Shown here: positions 43,228-54,168 of the stretch, one piece after another
Position numbering within the stretch: the first letter of the stretch is position 1
Layout of the letters: the number at the start of each line of letters is the position of its first letter
Assembly: GCF_015708155.1 (NCBI RefSeq)
Contig: NZ_JADDYD010000001.1
Coordinates: 370,001 to 434,000, forward strand
Length of the DNA: 64,000 nt
Reading direction: 5' to 3'
DNA from: Mycoplasma sp. 'Moose RK'
Lineage (GTDB): Bacteria; Bacillota_I; Bacilli_A; Mycoplasmatales; Metamycoplasmataceae
Translations under genes and position numbers: made by a program
Notes under the pieces: model-generated
Seen by the model: the letters and a program-made list of their open reading frames with translations, nothing else
What the model was told of the DNA's origin: nothing
Database searches by the model: none

Positions 43228-43365
43228 GTGAAATTTAGAAATTTAATTTTAGGCATGGTTCCTTGGTACCCTCTACTTTTTTTTTTTTTTTTGAATAGCT
43301 GCACTTTCAAAATTGAGGAAGCTGCAGAAATTAGAAAGCAATATTTTGAAAATAACAACACTTAA
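43228..43365 (+). CDS. Possible phase-variable mini-lipoprotein (45 residues)
   Basis: A GTG start at 43228 behind AAAAAAAGG. The product begins VKFRNLILGMVPWYPLLFFFF and continues LNSC, a signal peptide with a plausible lipobox (Cys25), then TFKIEEAAEIRKQYFENNNT. The Phe run is encoded by T16 (43277-43292), so any slip of one base disrupts the frame. The frame is open in this copy. It ends at the res terminus on the other strand. It may be the 5' remnant of a larger lipoprotein. Confidence 0.4.
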   Translation: MKFRNLILGMVPWYPLLFFFFLNSCTFKIEEAAEIRKQYFENNNT

Positions 43366-45737
43366 AATTCAAAAAATTTTGCCAAATTTTGGGAAGGAAT
43401 TTCTTCTTTTCTTTTTTTCTCAAATTCCTCTTTTGAGTTAGATGACAAATTAAAATCAATTAATTCCTTCAACTCTTTCAAAGTAGATGAGCCAGCAAAA
43501 TATAGTTCTTTAGTATCGGTTTTAACCCAACATAATACTAAAGTTAAGTTAATTTGATTGTTAATGTGAGTTTCTAAATATTTTTGATAATGCTCGATTA
43601 GCAATTTTGTCTTGCTAGGATCAAAATCATTGTAATTTTTAATTTCAAAATAGAAAAAGTGGTTACCCTTTCTTACTAAAAAATCAGGATAAGATTGCGC
43701 AATTTGTTCCACTTTTATATATTGAAACCCTAATTTGCCATATGCTGAATTTTTTGCCCAAAAATTAATTTTTTCATTTTGCTTATTAATTTTTATTAAT
43801 TCATTTGCAAAAAATTTTTCTGCTTCTGAATCTAAAAGAAGTTCGTCTTTCTTGTTTTTGCTGCCGATTTTGCGGTAACCAAAATATTCATCAGGTTCAA
43901 TTATTCGTCCTTCAGGGCCAAACTCAATTTGCTCTGGCAACGGCTCGTCAAAACTAAGTTTGTACTTAATTTCCTCATTTTTAATCTGCGAATTAATAGT
44001 GTCATTGTAAATACCAATAAATTCAGGTCTAAAATATGACAACAGAATCATTTCTAAAATTTGTGAATTTATTTTATGTTTTTGAATAAGTTTAGCTTTG
44101 ATTTCTGCAAAGAAATTGCTAATTTGTTGCGTTAGATATTTTTTAAGATTATTTTTTAATTTGATTAGAAAAATTTCTAATTCAATAATATTTGAAATTT
44201 TTCTAGTAATCAGCGTTCCTGAACCAAACTTTTCTGACCCAGCAATAATAAATTTATCACCTTCTCACTGTTGTTTATACTTGTTGATTAGACTTTCAAA
44301 AGAAACATAAAACTTACTTTTCTGGATAGATTCAGTCTTAAATTTATCCAGTTCAGGCCTGAATTTATCCAGAAAATTTTTTTCATACTGTTTTATGTCA
44401 ACAATATTTTTAGAGTTATTTTTATGATTGGAATACTCAATATTGCCTGATATGAATCGATAATCCTTATATTTATCCTTTAAAAAAAGTTTATGCACAG
44501 TTTTGTCTTCTTGATCCAAATTACTGTAAATAAAATATTTTAAAGCAATTGAATTATTCAAAAAATTATATTCGGGATTAGGATTTCTTTTGATTCTCCC
44601 GATTGTTTGAATTGACAAATTGGTTGAAGAAATATTCCTTAACTGAACTAACATACAAGCTCTGGGAATATTCCAGCCAGTTGCTGGACCAATTTTAAAA
44701 ATTATCACATCAACTGAGGAAATATTTTTGGAAATATCACGTAGGGAAAAATTTTCCTTTTGCCTTAAACTGCTTTCTTTTTTGTTTTTATCAAAATATT
44801 TAACTCAACTGAGGTTATTTTTTTCAATGATTTTGATGATGGTTTTAATATTTTTTTCAAAAATTTCCCTTTTTGCAATATCTTTTTCACTATCATTGTC
44901 GATTTGAATTAACATTGCCGGGTTAATTCCTTTTAACCCTGGTTCATTTACATCATCATTGTATTTTTCTTTGATTTTATTAAATTTTTCACAGGCAATT
45001 TGTAAAATTTCTTCATTACTGTAATCACCACCACTTTTTAAACCAAAATTAAATTCTTTTTTGTTTTTAAGAAGTTGAATATTATCTTCTTCTAAATCTT
45101 TTTCTGATAATTCAATTAATGGTAAATCAGTTTTAGGGGTAGCGGTCATTTTAAGAATAAAATTTGCATTTGCTTGCATTTGTGTTTCAAACGATTTTTC
45201 TTTTTCATTGAGTCTAACACTAGAACCAATATGGGCTTCGTCTCTAATATAAATTAAGACTTGGTTTTTTCTTTTAATTTCAGCTAAAAATAACTCAATT
45301 GCTCCTTGTTCCCGGAGAATTGAGTTGGATTTAAAAGATGCACCACCCATAATATAAATTGAATCAGGCTTTGAAAAAAATTGATAATTTTTATCAATTT
45401 TTGATGTTCTATTTAAATTTGATGGGCTTTCAATTCGAAAAATCTCCAAATTAGAATTGTTAATAAATTGCTTGTATTCATCAAAACTTTCTTCCATTTG
45501 CTTTGGTAATTCAGCGCTAGATAGCGTAACAATTACAAAAACTAGCTCATGATTACTATGAAATTTATTTCATTGTATTAATTCATCAATGTAATTTAGC
45601 ATCATGAATGTTTTGCCAGAACCTGTTGGGGCTTTGAAGTAAATTGCATTATAATTGATTTCTTGCTTGAGAAATGACTTTGTTGTTTCAACTAAATTTT
45701 CAACAGCTTTATTTTGGGCGCTAGTTAAATTCATCAT
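43362..45737 (-). CDS. res: Type III restriction enzyme, Res subunit
   Basis: 791 residues with Trp TGAs. Walker A is APTGSGKTFM near residue 34, the DEAH box IYIRDEAHIG near residue 165, then MTATPKTD and a QTIGRIKRNPNPEYN motif VI, together a superfamily 2 translocase. Near residue 670 is YPDFLVRKGNHFFYFEIKNY, the PD...ExK nuclease. Res cleaves DNA when complexed with Mod at head-to-head sites. The start overlaps the mod stop, as is typical. Its activity depends on Mod, which is out of frame here. Confidence 0.9.
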
Positions 45738-47402
45738 TTTCCTTGCTTTTTTGTGGTTTTAGCGCTAAAAGATGATTAAGCAATTCAAGATATTTGCCTT
45801 CGCTAACATTCTCATTAATTTTAATATTAAATTCGCGAAATAATTTCATGAGTAAATTAGTCAGTTGTTCAATTTCAATTTCAGAATTAAAAATGCTGGT
45901 GTCAAAATAGTTAATATCAAAAACTTTTAGATTAGTACAATAAGCTTCATTTTTTTCAGACCAAGCCACTTTTTCATTTTTTGTGCCAAAACCATTTGCA
46001 ACCCGAAAAAGTCTTTCGTAAGTAACATTAATTCCAATATTATTTTGGTTATTTGTCACTAAAGTAAAAGTTCGATTGCCACCGTCTTGACGATTAAGAT
46101 CCCAAACAGCATGGCCGGTTGTTCCTGATCCAGCAAAAAAATCAAGCACTTTTATATTTTTATTAGGGTGCAAATTAATTAAATATTTAATTAAATCAAC
46201 GGGTTTTGGATGATCAAAGACTTTGGTTGCAAAAATATTTTTTTGTTCCTGAGCGCCCTCAGTTCCTTGAGCTAATAATATTAAATTGGAAAATTTCGAA
46301 ACTCTTTCTATTTTTTGGTTATTGTTATCAACAAATTGATACTGTTTTGTATAAACCCTTTCATTTTTGAAAACAATAAAACCGTTTTCGATCCCTCATT
46401 TAACTTTTTGGTTACTTCAGCGTCAGCGCCAATCCTTTACAGCGTGGCTTCCATGATGTCTGGCATTTCACTTTTCTTGACTTCCACCAGCATAATAAGT
46501 TTTACCGTTATATTTAATCGGATAATCGAGACGTTCAGATCATGTTAATGAAGCAAAATCAAGTTGAATCAACTTATATTTTCCTCTTTCGTGAATATAT
46601 TCATCAGAAAATTTATATGATCCGTCATCAATATTTTGGATATAAATATTTGTTGTTAGTTGTTGAATATTTTTTGAATAAGCTAATATATGTTCGGTTA
46701 AAACCTTTACAAATTTGGAATCTGCCGCCAATCCTTCATGCTTTTTTTGTCAAACAAAATTAGCGATAAAATTTTCCTCGCCGAAAATTTCATCCATTAA
46801 AACTTTCAAGTAAGCTTGTTGGTTGTCATCAATTGAGATAAAAATTAGCCCATCCTCTTTTAAAAGATTTTTGGCTAAATTTAGTCGCTCGTTTAATAAA
46901 TTTAGCCAGCCGTTTCGCGAATATTTATCACGATAAATAAATTTTGAAGGCAAAATATTTTCTTTATCATTTGCAACTTGATTTCCTTCATTAAAACTAG
47001 CCTGAGTATTATAAGGTGGATCAATGTAAATTACATCATAGCCACTTGCGTGGCTCTCTCTCTCTCTCTCTCTCTCTCGATGACTAAAAGATTTTTGAGA
47101 GCATCATAATTTTCGCCAATAATAAGGGTGTTTTGTGGCTTATTTGTGTCTAATGTAAAAGAAAGTTGTTCATTTTTAGATAGTATTGCGACTACACCCG
47201 AATCACTTTCGGGTGCTGCATCAAAACGAAAACCAGTTTTTACTCTTTGAGAAATAAATTGAAAAACATATTCAAGTTTATTGTCGGGAAATTTTTCAAG
47301 AATTTCGAATGCTAATTTTTTTTGATCCAGATTTAATTCTTTTGAGGAAATTTCCTCGATTTGTTGCTTAAATTTTTCTAAAAGTGTTGATTTTACTTGC
47401 AT
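45721..47402 (-). CDS. mod: Type III DNA methyltransferase, Mod subunit, phase-OFF
   Basis: It starts MQVKSTLLEKFKQQIEE at 47402. TLIIGENYDALKNLLVI is followed by ER repeats from a (GA)12 tract, after which this copy runs into ATQVAMM-stop. In the alternative frame the protein continues HASGYDVIYIDPPYNTQA (motif IV DPPY) and later LDFFAGSGTTGHAV (SAM site, motif I), the beta-class adenine methyltransferase order. Losing one GA or gaining two restores one frame of about 560 codons (TGA as Trp). Mod methylates adenine and confers specificity on Res. A switching Mod can change expression of many genes (a phasevarion). Confidence 0.9.
47054..47078 (-). repeat. (CT)12C dinucleotide tract in mod
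   Basis: 25 bases alternating C and T (GA on the coding strand), just before the DPPY-coding segment. Present count is 12. Counts of 11 or 14 give an open mod frame. Confidence 0.95.
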
Positions 47403-47442
47403 ATTTTACTAATTTTCTCTTTTTCACATTTAATTTTAAATT

Positions 47443-47622
47443 TTATGATGTAGGTTCAGGTGTTGAGGTTTTAAGATTGTTGATCATCTCTTTTAATTGT
47501 TGTAGCAATGAATCAAAAGGGATGACATTAGTTTTAATCAGTACATAAATAATTATAGCTGTAAGGGCAAAAAAGATTAGATTACAGAGAATCATTGTAA
47601 AAAATAGTTTGATAAATGACAT
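47443..47622 (-). CDS. Small membrane protein, 59 residues
   Basis: ATG at 47622 after AAAGGAATT. MSFIKLFFTMILCNLIFF starts one membrane helix that continues FALTAIIIYVLI. A short polar tail ends TSTPEPTS. It lies 40 bases upstream of mod on the same strand, so it may share its transcript. No family recognised. Confidence 0.55.
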   Translation of the reverse strand: MSFIKLFFTMILCNLIFFALTAIIIYVLIKTNVIPFDSLLQQLKEMINNLKTSTPEPTS

Positions 47623-48095
47623 AATAATTCCTTTAAAAATTTGAATAGAGTCGTTGATGGTAATAAGTTTTTTATTTTAATTTTTTGCTTTTAGATTATT
47701 AGGTTTAATCCGGCTAACAAGATCATTAAACCTAAAAAGATCAATTATAAACTTGCGAGTATCCTTGATTTTTTTACACAAGTTCGTTAAATACTTTAAT
47801 TTCGTATTGACTAGAAAAAAATTGCGAACAAAAAGTTTAGTATCTTTACAACAAAAATTCCCACTGCTCTTAGGTTACAAAAACTGGTCATAATAGATTA
47901 TTTGTAACTTATTGTAAACAGAAGTTGATAGTTTTATTCTGTGAATCTTTGACTGCAAAAATTATAATAAGAACTATCCATGATTCAACAGTATGTAAAA
48001 CAACCAAATTATCATTTACTGATTCTTCAAAAAGCAAAAAGTTAACTGTATAATTATAACATAATTTGGTTATTTATTTGTAAGCTATGTTGAAT
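47623..48095. other. Intergenic region before the ICE relic
   Basis: No gene found. TTAGGTTTAAT pairs with ATTAAACCTAA (around 47,698-47,738), a possible terminator or leader hairpin. Fragments such as TTTAGTATCTTTA and AAATTCCCAC resemble pieces of the ICE transposase gene but are too short to prove kinship. Confidence 0.35.
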
Positions 48096-48102
48096 GTAAG
48101 GT

Positions 48103-48118
48103 AAAAAAAAAAAAAAAA
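48103..48118 (+). repeat. A16 tract at the relic terminus
   Basis: The A7 within the ICE terminal repeat has become A16 here, probably altering transposase recognition. Confidence 0.7.
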
Positions 48119-48447
48119 CGTGATCAGGACCTGGTATTCATCATTCTACCACAAAAAAATCAATAACCAAACTTTTTTTATTTCCTTTGTGGTAGAACAT
48201 TAAAGGGTAACTTTCCGACTTTTTCTTTTTAATTTCCCTTTGATAGGCCGACACACCCAAGTTTGTTCTGACGAAAAGGTATTCCTTTTTTTGCTGTTAC
48301 TAATTATCATCGATAATTAGTAAATTTTATAATTTTTTATTTTATAATAGAAATTTTTTTAAAAAGAAAAATTTTAGGAAAATTTAACTTTTTCCCCATT
48401 ATAATTTATATTAATTAAGAATAAATTTTTAATCAAAGGGAATTATT

Positions 48448-49617
48448 GTGGCAATTAAAGATTGAATAAGAGAAGGGATATTCAAAAAATTTAGCCCTTT
48501 TAAAACTCTTGTTTTTAACAGTTTAAGTCAAGAAATAAAAGTAAGACCAGTAATTATTTTTTATGATAGTGAAGAAGATTATTACTATTATATTAAAGCA
48601 CGTGATGCCTATAATAAAAACGGCAAACTAAAAAAAAGACGTCAAGGTGAAGTTTTAATTGAAAAATCAGATAAACCAAATACTTTATTTACAAAAGATT
48701 CGTATTTAGATTGTTCACAAATTTTTTATATTAACGATATTGAACTAAAAGAATTAACTAAAAAATATCCAAAAACAACAATACTTGATTCTAAAGAATT
48801 AGAATACAACCAAGTTGAAAAAATATTTGAAAATATCTATAAATGTCTGACATCTGAGCCACCTTATATTGTAATTTCTGAAGTTTCTTATGATTTAAAA
48901 ACAAGAAAAACTAAGTCTGATGTTCAATATGCAAGTGATGAACATTTAAACAATGATTATGAAAAAGCAATATCAGAAACACAAGAAAATAAAAGAATTG
49001 AAGAACTCAAAGAACTGAAGAATAAATTAATTATTAATAAAGATCAAACAAGATTGGACTTATTTGAAACTGTTTTGGGCGATGCCTGAAGAGAATATAG
49101 ACAAGAAAAAGTATATAATCCCTTGTTTAAATGAATTAGCGAGAATAAATTTATCCAAAAAGGACTAAATTCATTAGAAATTATTCAGGAATATAGAAGG
49201 CTATTAAACCCAATAACTCCTATTAGTATAGATGCTAAAATTGTTTTTAACTCATTATGGAAAAAACGCGATTTAGTCAATCAATTAGAAAAAACCGATT
49301 ATAAATTTATGATTGATTGAATAGGCAAAAATGATTTAGATGTAAATATGAAAACATTTAGAAAGTTTCGCAAAGCAATGCAAAAAGAATGGTATCAAGG
49401 CGAAGTTTTTTACTTTCATAAATTAGAAAATCAACTTGAAGAAAAATTATCTAAACTAGAAAAAGAAATAGATAATAAAGACCAATTTATAAATAAGGAA
49501 AACAAGCAAAAAAATACTAACCAATTAAATCATTCAAATTCTGCTTGAGATAAAGCAAAGCAGAAACCAGAAGAAGAAAAAGATAAAAACAAAAAGAAAC
49601 TAAAAATGAAGATGTAA
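48448..49617 (+). CDS. Mbov_0400-family ICE protein (relic copy 1)
   Basis: 389 residues from a GTG start (AIKDWIREGIFKKFSPF) seven bases after AAAGGG. It carries the family blocks PVIIFYDSEEDYYYYIKAR and KDSYLDCSQIFYI, and ends LNHSNSAWDKAKQKPEEE then KKLKMKM. Full length with no frameshift when TGA is Trp. The upstream promoter DNA is the same as in the ICE. More similar to the copy at 51,659 than to the ICE copy over the N-terminal half. Function unknown. Confidence 0.75.
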
Positions 49618-51494
49618 GGAGAGAAATATGGAAATTGGGCATTTAATTGGTGCAATTTTCTCATTGATATTCTGGTCTAGTTTTGGAATTTATATTACAA
49701 AAGTTAAGCAAACAAACAGAATAAAAGCTTTTATTTCTAAAACAGCAAAGCGCAAACGAAATTTAACTTATTTTTATTTTTTAATTATAGCTTGTTTAAT
49801 TTATGGAGTATTTTATGTTGCATTTGATCTATAAAAAATTGAAAAAACAAAAAATTTTATTATTAAGTACTAGTTTTTCATTAGCGCCAACTTTGTTAGT
49901 TTCTTGTTTTCAGCCTTATCAAGAAATGCAAAAACATATTTCTAAATCGCTCGTTCCTACCCCGGGTAGTTATAACCCAAAATCTGCAAATCCAGTTGCT
50001 GGAAATCCAATTTTAGAAGAAAATTCCGATACAATTACTAATTCGGTTTTAGGATTTAACGGGCAAAAGAAAAACCCAAAAGAAGCAAAAAATCGCTTTA
50101 ATGTTGAAAAAAATTACACCGAAGAAATTCCTGAAGCTAGTTTTATTCCAAATAAAGGCGGAACCGGGAAATATGGACTTTTGCCTTATTGATACTTTTT
50201 ACAGTCAATTCCTGAATATCTAAAGAAAAAAGGATTTAATACTTATAAATATAATAAAGAAGAATATTTAAAAAGACTTGATTATTTTTATGAAAAAATT
50301 AGAGGATATTATAATCGCAATTTAGTTGATTATCAATCATACCAAAATCCTGGTGAAGTCGAAGTTTGAAAACAAGGCCTACGAAAATCATATGAAGACT
50401 TTATAAAAAAAATGAATGGCAAATCAACTTATGATTTTAATGAAGATTTAACTGATAAGGATAAGGTAAAGTCATTGGGTGATATTGACGTAAACAAAGT
50501 ATTTTCAATAATTAAACCCGAACTTGATAAATATAAGGCAAAAATTGACCAGAATGACTGATTTCAAAAAAGTCTGATTAGTTTTGATTTTTTGCTTGCG
50601 AATGAAAGAATGTGGCCTTCTGTGGTTGATGAAAGGGGTGAATATGTTGAGCAAGATACAAAAGATAAATGAAAAAACACTGCTAGATATTTCCGCGATG
50701 ATTATTATATTGAAAAAGGGTATAAACCTAGTGACCCAGAAAAATTATGATATGAAATTGGCTGATTTATGATGCGGGTGCAACGAATTCACCAAGCTGC
50801 TGATAGTGCAAGATCAGTTTTAGAGTTTGTGGGTTCAATTGAAAAATACCTTTTTGAAATCAATGACAAAAATCAAGATATTGGACAACAACTTGCTGGT
50901 AAGTTGGGATCTCCAATTGCTTCTTTTGTGTCATTACTTGCCAAATTTTTAAAGCCACATAATCATTTAAATTTAAGAAAAGATTTAGTTTTTAATATTG
51001 ATATCTCAAATAACCAAGACGATCAATCATTGATTGCCGACTTGATTCAGTATTACAATCAAAAAATTGCCCCGATTATTTGAAGAATTGATAAAGCAAG
51101 ACCAAGCGAAAAATCAGGAAACCTAACCACAACTATCCAAAACAAAATTTCCTACTTTAACACCTACCTTCAACCCCTTTTACCCAAAATTCAAGATCTA
51201 CCAACTCAAGAAGATGCAAAAATTGGCAATAATTATTCTGAAGAACTTAAAGAAAAAGCACGCCAAGGAGCCAAAAAAGCTGGGCAAAAAGCTTGAGGGC
51301 AGTGACTAAAAAACTATCAAGATAAATACGGAATCCAATTTAAAGCTGATCCTGAAATCGACAATGAATATTATGATGAATCAAATTCGTCGGTAGTAAA
51401 GCCAGAAAAAACTAAAGAAATTGAAAAAGAAAAACTAACAAAAGAAACAAAAGAAACAAAAGAAACAAAAGAAACAAAAGAAGAACTTCCAAAA
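49506..51494 (+). repeat. Long inverted repeat, copy B (partner 35,280-37,242)
   Basis: Inverted near-identical copy of the ICE module (about 2 kb), with a divergent patch near 50,525-50,690 and two extra KET units. Recombination between copies would invert the intervening ~12 kb. Confidence 0.8.
49628..49834 (+). CDS. Small two-segment membrane protein (relic copy)
   Basis: Its 68 residues are identical to the ICE protein at 36,913-37,119. GGAGAG precedes the ATG. It overlaps the lipoprotein start by 20 bases. Function unknown. Confidence 0.8.
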   Translation: MEIGHLIGAIFSLIFWSSFGIYITKVKQTNRIKAFISKTAKRKRNLTYFYFLIIACLIYGVFYVAFDL

Positions 51495-51497
51495 TAA
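49815..51497 (+). CDS. ICE-type lipoprotein (relic copy)
   Basis: 560 residues, start MLHLIYKKLKKQ after GGAG, lipobox LLVSC. It is nearly identical to the ICE lipoprotein except for residues ~235-285 (PELDKYKAKIDQNDWFQ instead of PELDRYKVQIPNDETIK), some later substitutions and the C-terminus. The C-terminus has four KET units and stops at KEELPK, because the stop comes six codons earlier in the shared sequence. A terminator follows. The frame is intact, so it may still be expressed as a surface antigen. Confidence 0.8.
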
Positions 51498-51542
51498 ACA
51501 AAAGAATCCCGTTCTTAATTCTAAATTTTCTAAAAGTGAAAT

Positions 51543-51577
51543 AAAAAACGCCGAGATTTTTCTTTGGCGTTTTTTTA
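51543..51577 (+). terminator. Terminator after the relic lipoprotein gene
   Basis: AAAAAACGCC (51543-51552) pairs with GGCGTTTTTT (51566-51575), followed by more T. Confidence 0.75.
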
Positions 51578-51658
51578 TCAGAATATCACAGAAATTAACG
51601 TTTATTCTTGTATAATAAAATTAATTAAGAATAAATTTAATCAAAGGGGTGTTTAAAT

Positions 51659-52810
51659 ATGTTAAATAAGTTTGTTCCCTTTAAAGTAAATCGAACATTA
51701 GTTTTTGATAGTCTTGGAAGAAAAATAAAGTCAAGACCAGTAATTATTTTCTATGATAGCACCGAAAATAATTACTATTATATTAAGGCGCGTGATGCCC
51801 GAACAGATAATGGTGAGTTAAAAGATAAGTTTAAAGGTGAAGTTTTTATCCCAAAATCAGATAAACCAAATACTTTATTTACAAAAGATTCGTATTTAGA
51901 CTGTTCACAAATTTTTTATATTCGTGATAACGAACTAGAAGAATTAACTAGAAAATATTCTGATACCGAAATACTTGACTCAAAAGAATTAGAGTTTTCT
52001 CAAGTTGAAGAGATATTTGATAATATTGATAAATGTCTGACATCAGAACCGCCTTATATGGTAATTTCCAAAGTCTCTTATGATGCAAAAACAAGACAAA
52101 CTAAATCCGATGTAAAATATGCTAGCAAAAAACATTTAAGCAATGATTATAATAGTCGCGGATTCAAAACAAAAAAAATTCGCAATCAAATGAAAAGTTT
52201 GTTAAACGATAAAGATGATGTGTATTTAGAAATACTTGAAACTACTTTAGTGGATGCTTGGGAAGATTATAGACGTGAAAAAATATATAATCCTTTATTT
52301 AAATGAATTAATGAAAATAAATTTATCCAAAACGGTCTTAACTCAAAAGAAATTATTCAGGAATATCATAAATTGTCAAACCCAATTGTGCCAGAAGTTG
52401 TTAGCGGGGAAATAATTCATACTTGTTTAGTTAACAATAAATGGCATAATCGAAGTGATTTTAGCCTTTCTGATAAACTAGAAGAAACTGATTTTGAGTT
52501 TATGATTGAATGATTTGATAAAAATAATTTAAATATTAATATGCGGACTTTTAAGGAATTTCGTAAAGCAATGAAAAGAGAATGACCACAAAGTTATGTT
52601 TTTGATTTCCAAGAACTTGAATTCCAACTTGAAGAAAAATTATCTAAACTAGAAAAAGAAATGGATAATAAAGACCAATTTATAAATAAGGAAAACAAGC
52701 AAAAAAATACTAACCAATTAAATCATTCAAATTCTGTTTGAGATAAAGCAAAGCAGAAACCAGAAGAAGAAAAAGATAAAAACAAAAAGAAACTAAAAAT
52801 GAAGATGTAA
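51659..52810 (+). CDS. Mbov_0400-family ICE protein (relic copy 2)
   Basis: 383 residues, ATG after AAAGGGGTG. It begins MLNKFVPFKVNRTLVFDSL. Family blocks RPVIIFYDSTENNYYYIKAR and KDSYLDCSQIFYIRD are present. The last ~40 residues, including LNHSNSVWDKAKQKPEEE and KKLKMKM, are almost identical at DNA level to copy 1, while the middle differs. Tandem with copy 1, so the relic probably arose by duplication or from two elements. It has its own promoter region. Function unknown. Confidence 0.75.
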
Positions 52811-52820
52811 GGAGAGAAAT

Positions 52821-53036
52821 ATGGAAATAATGCACTTAATTGGTGCGATTTGTTCACTAGTTTTTTGATCTAGTTTTGGAATTTATATTACAAAAGTTGA
52901 TCAAAGAAACAGAATAAAAACTTTTATTTTTAAAATAGCAAAACACAAACGAAATTTAACTTATTTTTATTTTAAATTTTGGAATAACCGCTATTTCAAC
53001 AACATTTACACTGCCTTTTTTAATATTAATTATTAA
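52821..53036 (+). pseudogene. Truncated small membrane protein (relic copy 2)
   Basis: 71 codons. The first ~53 residues (MEIMHLIGAICSLVFWSSFG..., basic loop, HKRNLTYFYF) follow the 68-residue protein. The second membrane helix is then replaced by unrelated sequence (KFWNNRYFNN...). The junction near 52,975 marks where the ICE module is broken off; no lipoprotein follows. Confidence 0.65.
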
Positions 53037-53436
53037 TGAAAAAACTGCTAAAAATCATAAAAATAAAACTGTTTCAAATTTTGCTAAAACATCAATGCGA
53101 ATCTTTTAAAGTGATTTGCGCTTTAAAACAGAAAAATATTTAATCCTTTTCTTCCGTTAGCGATAATTCTGAGGAACAAATTAACGATTTCACAAAATTC
53201 AGATTTAAACCTATAAAAGAAAAATTAGTTAAAAAGGCCGTTCCCGCTGGCAAAATTAGAAAAAATATTTGGTTCTAAAATTTAAAAAATAAATAAAATT
53301 CACTTATTATAGACCTCAATCATTTTCTTCTAAATGTTTCTTCTGAAAATTTAACTTCTTTTGGTGTGTCTCATTTTTTTCTTCTTATTTACGGAAAACT
53401 ATAGTTTCTAATTTTATTTAAAACTATTAATAAGAA
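53037..53436. other. Gene debris at the relic edge
   Basis: Short open pieces only. FGITAISTTFTLPFLILIIN starts a frame at ~52,977 that stops at 53,109. DNSEEQINDFTKFRFKPIKE starts one at 53,162-53,281. On the minus strand there is a short tail ending NDWGL. None has a start with ribosome site. Probably fragments of two former genes. Confidence 0.4.
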
Positions 53437-53883
53437 TTATATGATATTCGAATTAACGTTGAGCGCTAATTCTTTTTGGTGGCGGGAAGTTAAGAATAAA
53501 AACATTATCATTGAAATTACATCGACATAGGGTATGAAAAATCCAATAATCGCTGTAGTTTTAATTGGTGAAAGTTTTATTAATATTGTCGGATTTTGTT
53601 CTGTATTGATAAAAATTTGGTTAGGAAAGCTTACTTTTGCAATATAAGCAATCATTAAAGCTCGACTTGTAATAGTCAGTAAAATTCAAACAAGTATAGT
53701 AATTAAAATTCCGGTGCTAATAATAAGCGAATCGCGATTTGTTAATAATTTGCTAAATGCAGGGATAAGAAATATAAAAAATAAAGTGATGCCCACTATA
53801 AATTTAATAAAACGTATTGCTAGTGAAAACAAAATAAAATTTTTAAAATAACCTAAAGGATTTCTTCTTTTACTGATATTCAT
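53437..53883 (-). CDS. Hypothetical multi-pass membrane protein
   Basis: 148 residues with one TGA Trp. Three to four membrane segments: FIKFIVGITLFFIFLIPAF, LIISTGILITILVWILLTI, IGFFIPYVDVISMIMFLFL. A basic N-terminus (MNISKRRNPLGYFK) suggests a cytoplasmic start. It lies between the ICE relic and the S8 protease, on the other strand. No family recognised; an RDD-like fold is only a guess. Confidence 0.6.
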
Positions 53884-54011
53884 AATAAGTAAATTTTATC
53901 ATTTTTCTTCTTTAAATGCTAGAAATTCATTTTTACGTATTGAATTCTTATTACCCTATTTTTTTAAGCTCTTAAAATATTTCTAAATTTTAAAACACAA
54001 AATATTTAATG

Positions 54012-54048
54012 TTTCTAAATAAAACTTAAGATAAGTTTTATTTAGAAA
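54012..54048. repeat. 17-bp perfect hairpin between divergent genes
   Basis: TTTCTAAATAAAACTTA (54012-54028) pairs with 54032-54048, loop AGA. It lies 80 bases upstream of the TATAAT (54131-54136) of the S8 protease gene. Confidence 0.5.
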
Positions 54049-54168
54049 AAAAGCTTTTTAAATTTTTTAAATACAAAAATACATGTTTTATCAAATTATA
54101 ATTTATTTTATAAAATATGTTAAAATTACTATAATGATACACAAGAATATTTAATAACTAGGTTTTTT

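Larger units (their letters stand above)
48096..53036. mobile_element. Inverted ICE relic without transposase or transfer genes
   Basis: It opens with GTAAGGTAAAAAAA, matching the ICE right terminus, then shows the same sub-terminal blocks (CCTGGTATTCAT, AACATTAAAGGGTAA, the TACTAATTATCA palindrome), in inverted order relative to the 39.9-kb end. The transposase gene is missing: the terminus joins directly to the promoter region that in the ICE lies between transposase and the Mbov_0400-like gene. Two Mbov_0400-like genes, a small membrane gene, a lipoprotein gene and a truncated small gene follow. The second terminus was not found; the right boundary is approximate. Confidence 0.75.

Noticed and set aside
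47054..47078. CT repeats as a CRISPR-like or integration feature
   Set aside because: Simple dinucleotide tracts inside coding frames; no repeat-spacer structure and no cas genes anywhere.
47680..47900. Possible decayed second transposase before the relic
   Set aside because: Only short matches (TTTAGTATCTTTA, AAATTCCCAC) to the ICE transposase gene, in altered spacing. Chance in AT-rich DNA cannot be excluded without an alignment.
48087..48095. ATGTTGAAT next to the relic terminus as one half of a target duplication
   Set aside because: I found no second copy at a plausible far end, so no boundary can be claimed.
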